Shown here: one piece after another, positions 58,901 to 64,000 of the stretch
How the letters are laid out: the number at the start of each line of letters is the position of its first letter
Position numbering within the stretch: position 1 is the stretch's first letter
Source of the DNA: Hygrocybe punicea
Taxonomy: Eukaryota > Basidiomycota > Agaricomycetes > Agaricales > Hygrophoraceae
NCBI GenBank assembly: GCA_963556145.1
Contig: OY744471.1
Coordinates: forward strand, 2,535,590-2,599,589
Length of the DNA stretch: 64,000 bases
Reading direction: 5' to 3'
The notes under the pieces: generated by a model
What the model saw: the letters and a program-made list of their open reading frames with translations, nothing else
Databases searched by the model: none
Told to the model about the DNA's origin: nothing
Program-made: the position numbers and the translations under genes

Positions 58901-61866
58901 ATAGGCAAATGCGTCTGCTAAGACCACAGACAGATTAAAGTCGCCACCTTGTTTCTTGGCTGCATAGCTTGTGACATAATATGTGATGTTCTTGGTGTCG
59001 CCACCGTTGGTCAGGAGTTTTCCATCGTTATTGCAACACACGTTTACGAGAATTGCGGGGACCCATCCGTTAACATAACCATAAAGGCGTTTGCATCCCC
59101 AATGACCTTCTGCAGTGACAAAGTCATCAGCAGCAATCTCGAAGGGAGCTCTCCTTTTGCAAATGAGGACGCCGTTCTTGTTATACTCTAGACATTGTCG
59201 AAGTCTACAGGAATGAATCTGCTCAGTACGGGCCAGCGTCAACTCGAATGATTTCAAGGCATTCGCATAGTGTGGTTGATGAGGGTGAGGTGGTCGACCG
59301 TAGGCGATTTCTTTTTCTTTAGGGATATGTTTAATGGATTCAGCTGATTCCAGGCCAGGTAAATAAGCCCGGAAATTCGCCTGGATATACCGAGTGACTC
59401 GTGCTCGAAAATCATCAGCTTTAAGCAGTTCTGCCATTTCGTCGAAGGATGGTGTATGTTTCAGCCACACGAGCATATGCAAATGCAACGTGGCACGTCC
59501 CTGCGACTCAACGGCACCAAAATATGCCGCAACCTCTCCCAAAATTCCCATCGAAGATTTGACCTTATTATCGACGACTTTTATTTGAAAAAGGTTTTCA
59601 AGGATCGCACGAATTGTGAAATGGAAAAATTTGGTGGCCGCATAGGGATCTTTGGCAACATTGCACGTGCGTTGTTCCTTATCAGGACCTGCAGAGGCAA
59701 CGAAGTTGTCCAAGTCAATTTCTTCACCTGCAAAAATTTGAACGAGGGGATCATGAAGGTTGAAGGGGTTGATGGTGATCCAGACCGAGGGTGGACCGTG
59801 ATACAACGACGTAGACCAGATTTGGCTTCGAAGTTGGTAGCGAGCTTGGTCGGCACCTTGGACCCGGCTGACAGCACCGTGAGCATGTTTCCGAATTTTG
59901 TTCACGGTGGCGTCACTAACAGGCAAATGTGCATTTTCCTCTGTTGCAGCCTGTTGTAGATGTTCCAGGGTCAATGACATCAAGGTAGGTGCCTCTTGTT
60001 GAAAGTCGGCACGTTTCATCTGCACTCGAGCGGAAGCTAGAGCTTGACGGCGTTGAAGAATCCCAAAGGCTACAAAAGGGAAGATGTCATGTTGTCGGAA
60101 CCGCCAGTCATGATATTGCAGTGACCATTGGATATGTTCTCGGAAATCTAATTGCGTCTCGTGGTCGGCTTCGATACCTCCAGTACCATAAGGATACAGA
60201 CACGGAAATGCTTTTTCAAAAAAGTTTGGTTTGTCTAAACCCATGTCACGAGAGGGAAACCGATTCGCAGAAGAAGGTGTGCCAAAGTCCGTGACGGGTT
60301 GCTGTCCATATCTGACTGCATACCCACCTTCCTTTCCGTCCTTCCACAGATTTGCCAGACCCCACATCATCATTTCGGTACTGTTCATTTTCGTGAGGTC
60401 CATATCAATGGCTCCTGAAAAGTGCATGGGAAAGACTTCGGGGCCTGAGGGGAGATCTGAATGATGTGGGCGGCTAAAGAGGGCCAAAAAAAACACACCG
60501 TCATTTCCTTGTTCCGAAGTGACTTGATTTCAGGGAACGGAAGTTGATGATACCACTGGTGAATGAAATTGAGATTTGTCAGTGTGTTGAAAGACAGGGG
60601 GGAAAAAAATTTACTGGAAAGAGGGTCATCATGCGCGGGCAGATACCCTCCGTTTTCTTCATTAAGCTGTCCCAAATCTGTGGAATGTCGAACAAGGCCC
60701 AGGACCTCATCAGGCACATCGTCTTCCGGTAACTCAGAAAGGTTGGACAGGGAAATGTTGACGGCGCCGTAATATTTAGGATTGTGGCTCTTGAGCCATT
60801 GGAGTGCTTCGTGAATGACATGCCGTCGTACCCTGAATGTCGACCGCAACCATGTTCTCGGCGCCAGTTCCACGCCCACAAAAGTGATAGACAAAACTCT
60901 GGCGAGGACTTGCGGTTTGCGTGGTAAGAGATCACCTTTCAGCATGGCTGCGGCACCCTCCACATCAAGTTCGTAGGTAGTGACAGATCCTCTCATTGCT
61001 CATTGCAACGAACGTTCATCAATGTCAGGTGAATATTTTTTGGGAAAGACCTTGAATACATAGACCCTTGGGTAAAGGAGTGCGATAAGCTGCTGTTCAG
61101 AAAAACTGAGCTTCTTTAATTCATGAGGGATTCCACTGATCCAAAGGCTGTTTGTGAGTGAGAAAGCAGGTGGTTTATCCTGCGCTGTCGTAAGCGAAGT
61201 GACACATTTGTTACACGCGCTCAAACACGTGTCGTTGACCATGGCGCCCGGTTGGACAGCCTCTGGTGAAAGCAGTTGTCCATGAAACAGTTCATGTCGT
61301 GGATGGGGTTTCGTGGGGTGCAATCGATGTGAATTGGCCAAGTCCGAAAGACGAAGATGACACAAGCCATCTTCCGCCACATTAACCTCACAAGCGCAGA
61401 CGGCGCAGATCCCCTGGCGCACCGCTTGGTTCGAAGTGGCTTCGAAAAATTGTCGATAGCATTCATGTGTTTCTGATTCATCTGGCAAATGGAGAAAAAG
61501 ATCTGTATGACCATGGGTAGGGGTACAATCGAGCATCAATCGTTGCTTTCGCGTCTCGTAAGCTTCTTCCGCCTTACGTTTTCTCTGAAGGGTGGCGTTT
61601 ACCAACGCGTCTGAAGCATCCATTTCTCGGTTGTGTGCAAGCTGGGCGACACGTTCTAATAGGGCGTTGGATCCCATCTGCAAGATACGAGCAATGACGG
61701 CTTCTCTCGTTCGTTGGTGACGACCGAATTGAAGAGAGCCACGGGCGGCGACCAATAGCTGCCTGACGGTGAGATGGCGCAGATGGTATGCGGTGAGTGC
61801 GAGGGGTGCGTTTGCGGGAACGGGTGGCGGAGAACGCGCAGCGGGAAAAAAGGACGAGGTAGACAT
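55938..61866 (-). pseudogene. Helitron 3 Rep/helicase transposase, broken by stops and frameshifts
   Basis: From the ATG at 61866 an N-terminal SAP-like helix pair (HLTVRQLLVAARG) precedes ICAVCACEVN and CNKCVTSL zinc motifs. A TGA at 61002-61000 interrupts the frame, which continues as AMRGSVTTYELD. Near 60490 a frame change coincides with a run of eight T. The Rep domain follows with HUH TLHLHMLVWL and tyrosines in YYVTSYAAKK, ending at 58640. After another frame break and a TGA near 58503, the PIF1-type helicase has Walker A GEGGTGKS, FIDEFSM and GDLHQFPPV. A TGA at 56861-56859 precedes the last part with motifs V (YTFTDYRAQGQTI) and VI (LYVALSRSPGQS). At least two TGA sit where CGA (Arg) is expected. 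It is of a different clade from Helitrons 1 and 2 and lacks their protease-like domain. Confidence 0.9.
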
Positions 61867-62626
61867 GAACCAAGATCACGCAATCAGTCGGAGGGCCTTG
61901 TGGGATAGTAGTAAATAAATGACAGGAGTGAGGGCTTTAACATGAACCGCTACTCCCGAGGCCATAAGCGCTCGGGGCCCAGGACGGACTTAGGGGAGCG
62001 AAAGAACGTCGTTTACACTTATTTACGATATCCACACCCGATGCGGTTTTTTTTGGTGGGGTCAGCGACCTTGCAAGCAAGGTAACTGTACCAATCCGGT
62101 CAATTCGCCTGTCACGCCCAGTGAAAAGTCCGCCTATCTAGATACTTTTAGGTAGATTCACATCCATGAAAATATAGTTTAGGAATTTAAATAGATTTCT
62201 GCACCCTGAGTAGAAGTTTCGCCATTAAGATACATTAAAAAACATTGCCATTTCTAATAAAAAACATTGCTATCGATTGCTGTCTAGGTGCATCCCTGCC
62301 ACCCCGCCTCTCATACCGCCCATTCCGTTCTGCGCCCCCATTCCCCATTCCCCAGGATGTTGTGGGGGATGCCGTTGGGTGCACTATACGCCGAGGTTGA
62401 ATGGTGAGTGAATCCATAGAGGGCTCGGTGGGGTGTACAGGTACCTGGGCCATTTTCTCGGCGGTTGCGGGGTGTGGACAGCAGGTATATGCGGTCTTGA
62501 GAGATTTTTCTGCAATGGCACCCACGGCGACATGGCCTGGGACGGGAGGTTAATATCTGTACAACAACATACGCTGGGGACAAGAGCTCACTGATTGTCT
62601 CACAGGCACTACTGCGGCCACCACTG
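61867..62626. other. Helitron 3 5' region and flank, no gene
   Basis: Promoter and leader of the transposase up to the proposed 5' end at 62156. The minus strand there reads TCTACCTAAAAGTATC then, about 20 bp on, TTTTCACTGGGCGTGAC. From 62157 to 62626 no gene is supported. Confidence 0.45.
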
Positions 62627-63600
62627 CTAGCCTTGATGCCGTACTTTGCAAGGTATGTGTAGTCTGCATGTGATGGCTGGGGAAAGAGGTCTACTCGTGC
62701 GGACGCTGGTCCTCGTTTTTTTACGAGGAGGGCGATGGTTGGGCGTGTAGTCAAAGCATGGAAACTGTACACCGAAAGGGTCATCCATGGGTAGGCCATA
62801 GGTCTCGGCTGCATCGTCTTCCAAGTACTTGTCAAATCTGCACCAAAAAAAAAACAAGAGTAGGCGGTAGGTTTAACCCAAGGAAAGCGGATGGGGGCTT
62901 ACGCGCTTGCATCGCCATCTCCCGTTATCTTGGGCAGATAAGGCGCGGTTATCTCTCTATTGGCTAGTTTCTCCCAGTCAACCTCGCAGAACCATGCGTG
63001 AGCAAAGACATCACCCGCGCCATGCTGCAGGTTCCCGTACCGCTTCGACGGGTCGCTTTCCATGAGTTTTAGTATGAGATCCATAGTGTTGTCATTGAAG
63101 GCTGGCCAGCAGATGAATGCGGGCCTACGGGTGATTTTTTCATATAGGAGGACGGGGTTTGCTTCTGGTTGATGATATGCTGGGTAGAGCAGAGAGCATC
63201 TCACAGAGTGTCCACGTTGTGAGTGAGCACTGTTTCACGAACCCGAAATCAGCTACTTTGATGTGTCCATCGTGGTTGAGAAGGATGTTTTCGGTTTTGA
63301 GGCCTCGGTAGATGATGTCAAGGGAGTGTAGATAATGCAGAGCAACTGGGACTTCTGCTGCAAAAAACTTTGTGACAGGATCAGGAAATCACTGGTTGGT
63401 GGTTGGTCCGTATGCAATTAGCTTAAAAGACAAGACAATAAATATGGGCACATTCGAATGTCGCAGATGGGTAAATGACTCGCCACCAGGAACAAAGTCC
63501 ATAACCAAGGCAATGCTCTCGCCGCTGGTTGTGACCTGGAAGAGTGTGCCAAATGTGGACATTGCGTACAGGGTTGTGACAGAGTGGCTGCAGATGAGAA
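62627..63600 (-). pseudogene. Decayed AGC-type kinase, PKA catalytic-subunit-like
   Basis: From right to left: a kinase N-lobe remnant ending LVMDFVPGGE (hinge), an intron-like break near 63395-63460, then [15 protein letters not shown] and the catalytic loop [10 protein letters not shown]. The invariant YRDLKPEN aspartate is Gly, so catalysis should be lost. VADFGF keeps DFG. Just after TTWTLC the sequence jumps to EML, deleting the activation segment and APE helix, with a frame change. DPSKRYGNL, an AGC-typical WFCEVDWEKL, a GT/AG intron (about 62840-62902) and a C-tail with FDKYLEDD and DPFG follow. Order and C-tail are those of PKA catalytic subunits. It lies outside the Helitron boundaries, so it is probably a duplicated host gene in decay. 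Confidence 0.75.
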
Positions 63601-63910
63601 AGTTGACAAGGGTGTTTGGCTGCAGGGACATGAGGAGAGCAGCTGTGATGGTCTCGTGGGAGGGGAAAGACGCGCCAACAGGGATGGGGGACATGGGAGT
63701 CAGGAGCAAGGGGGAAACGAATGAACAAAAAAATTCCAAGTCCAAAGATGATGTCATCTGCACTTGGGCAATTTTGTTCCGTTTGCAAAATATTTTGTCG
63801 CAAGAAAGGAGTAGCTATGCCTTTGTGAGATGTATCGTCATTTTTAATCGTCATCTTTTCACTTGGAATGATTTTACTGGTTGTATATGGATATAAAAGG
63901 ATTTATATTG
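63601..63910. other. No supported gene
   Basis: Possible further remnants of the kinase N-lobe; nothing confident. Confidence 0.35.
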
Positions 63911-64000
63911 TGTAAAAGTATCTAACTGGATTATGCTAGACGGGGTTTTCACTGGGTGTCACGCGTCACACAGGTTTCCAAAACACCTGACCTTCCCACA
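63911..64000 (+). mobile_element. Possible 5' end of a second Helitron of the Helitron 3 family
   Basis: TAAAAGTATCTA and, about 30 bp later, TTTTCACTGGG.GT recur here in plus orientation. The same pair in the same order starts Helitron 3 on the minus strand (62156-62110). The element would extend beyond the window. Confidence 0.4.

Larger units (their letters stand above)
53284..62156 (-). mobile_element. Helitron 3, about 8.9 kb
   Basis: The 3' end (left side) is a perfect 6 bp stem hairpin (53296-53310) eight bases before CTAG at 53284-53287, followed by T on the minus strand. The proposed 5' end starts TCTACC at 62156, preceded by A. The element would therefore sit between A and T, as Helitrons do. 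Inside are a Rep/helicase gene (pseudogene), a companion gene (54441-55650) and further open frames (53430-54290), all on the minus strand. The 3' end is strong, the 5' end tentative. Confidence 0.65.

Overview
This window looks like a transposon-dense accessory region of a basidiomycete fungus, probably an Agaricomycete. The genes carry many 45-65 nt GT-AG introns, there is no operon layout, and the elements are Helitrons, a Copia element, a DIRS-like relic, a PIF/Harbinger pair and a tyrosine recombinase. No rRNA, tRNA, CRISPR or bacterial gene was seen. Two 200-N gaps (15219-15418, 43733-43932) divide the window into three contigs.

Contig 1 (1-15218): a three-exon minus-strand gene with an HxD...H dioxygenase-like signature runs off the left edge. 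Next comes a Copia element with a 5' LTR, primer-binding site, gag, protease and integrase, truncated before reverse transcriptase and abutting a 5'-truncated chromodomain gene. Then follow a five-exon orphan gene (8280-9403, minus) and a plus-strand gene of at least 18 exons (9806-12916). Fifteen consecutive introns of that gene are phase 2, and it is interrupted by a solo-LTR-like insert. The contig ends inside the N-terminal part of a Helitron transposase.

Contig 2 (15419-43732): degenerate repeats, a DIRS-like relic, a 1.7 kb TIR element, several satellite-like arrays, a 3'-truncated Helitron (24.6-30.7 kb, plus) and a nearly complete Helitron (39.8-31.3 kb, minus). The second Helitron ends in a ubiquitin-protease-like domain. 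The last 5.7 kb of contig 2 (38020-43732) is the reverse complement of the last 5.7 kb of contig 1 (9502-15218). The geometry is that of two overlapping contig ends, so I infer that contig 2 is misoriented and the apparent giant inverted repeat is an assembly artefact. Genes in 9.5-15.2 kb and 38.0-43.7 kb should then be counted once.

Contig 3 (43933-64000): a PIF/Harbinger transposase with its convergent Myb-like partner, a GC-rich tandem array related to one in contig 2, and a tyrosine recombinase gene convergent with a SAP-domain gene. An 8.9 kb Helitron (about 53284-62156, minus) follows, with a textbook 3' hairpin plus CTAG end. Its transposase is broken by TGA stops and frameshifts, but a four-exon companion gene remains open. 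The contig closes with a decayed PKA-like kinase and a sequence resembling the 5' end of the same Helitron family. Exon models come from splice-site and frame consistency read by eye; no database search was run, and family names rest on motifs.
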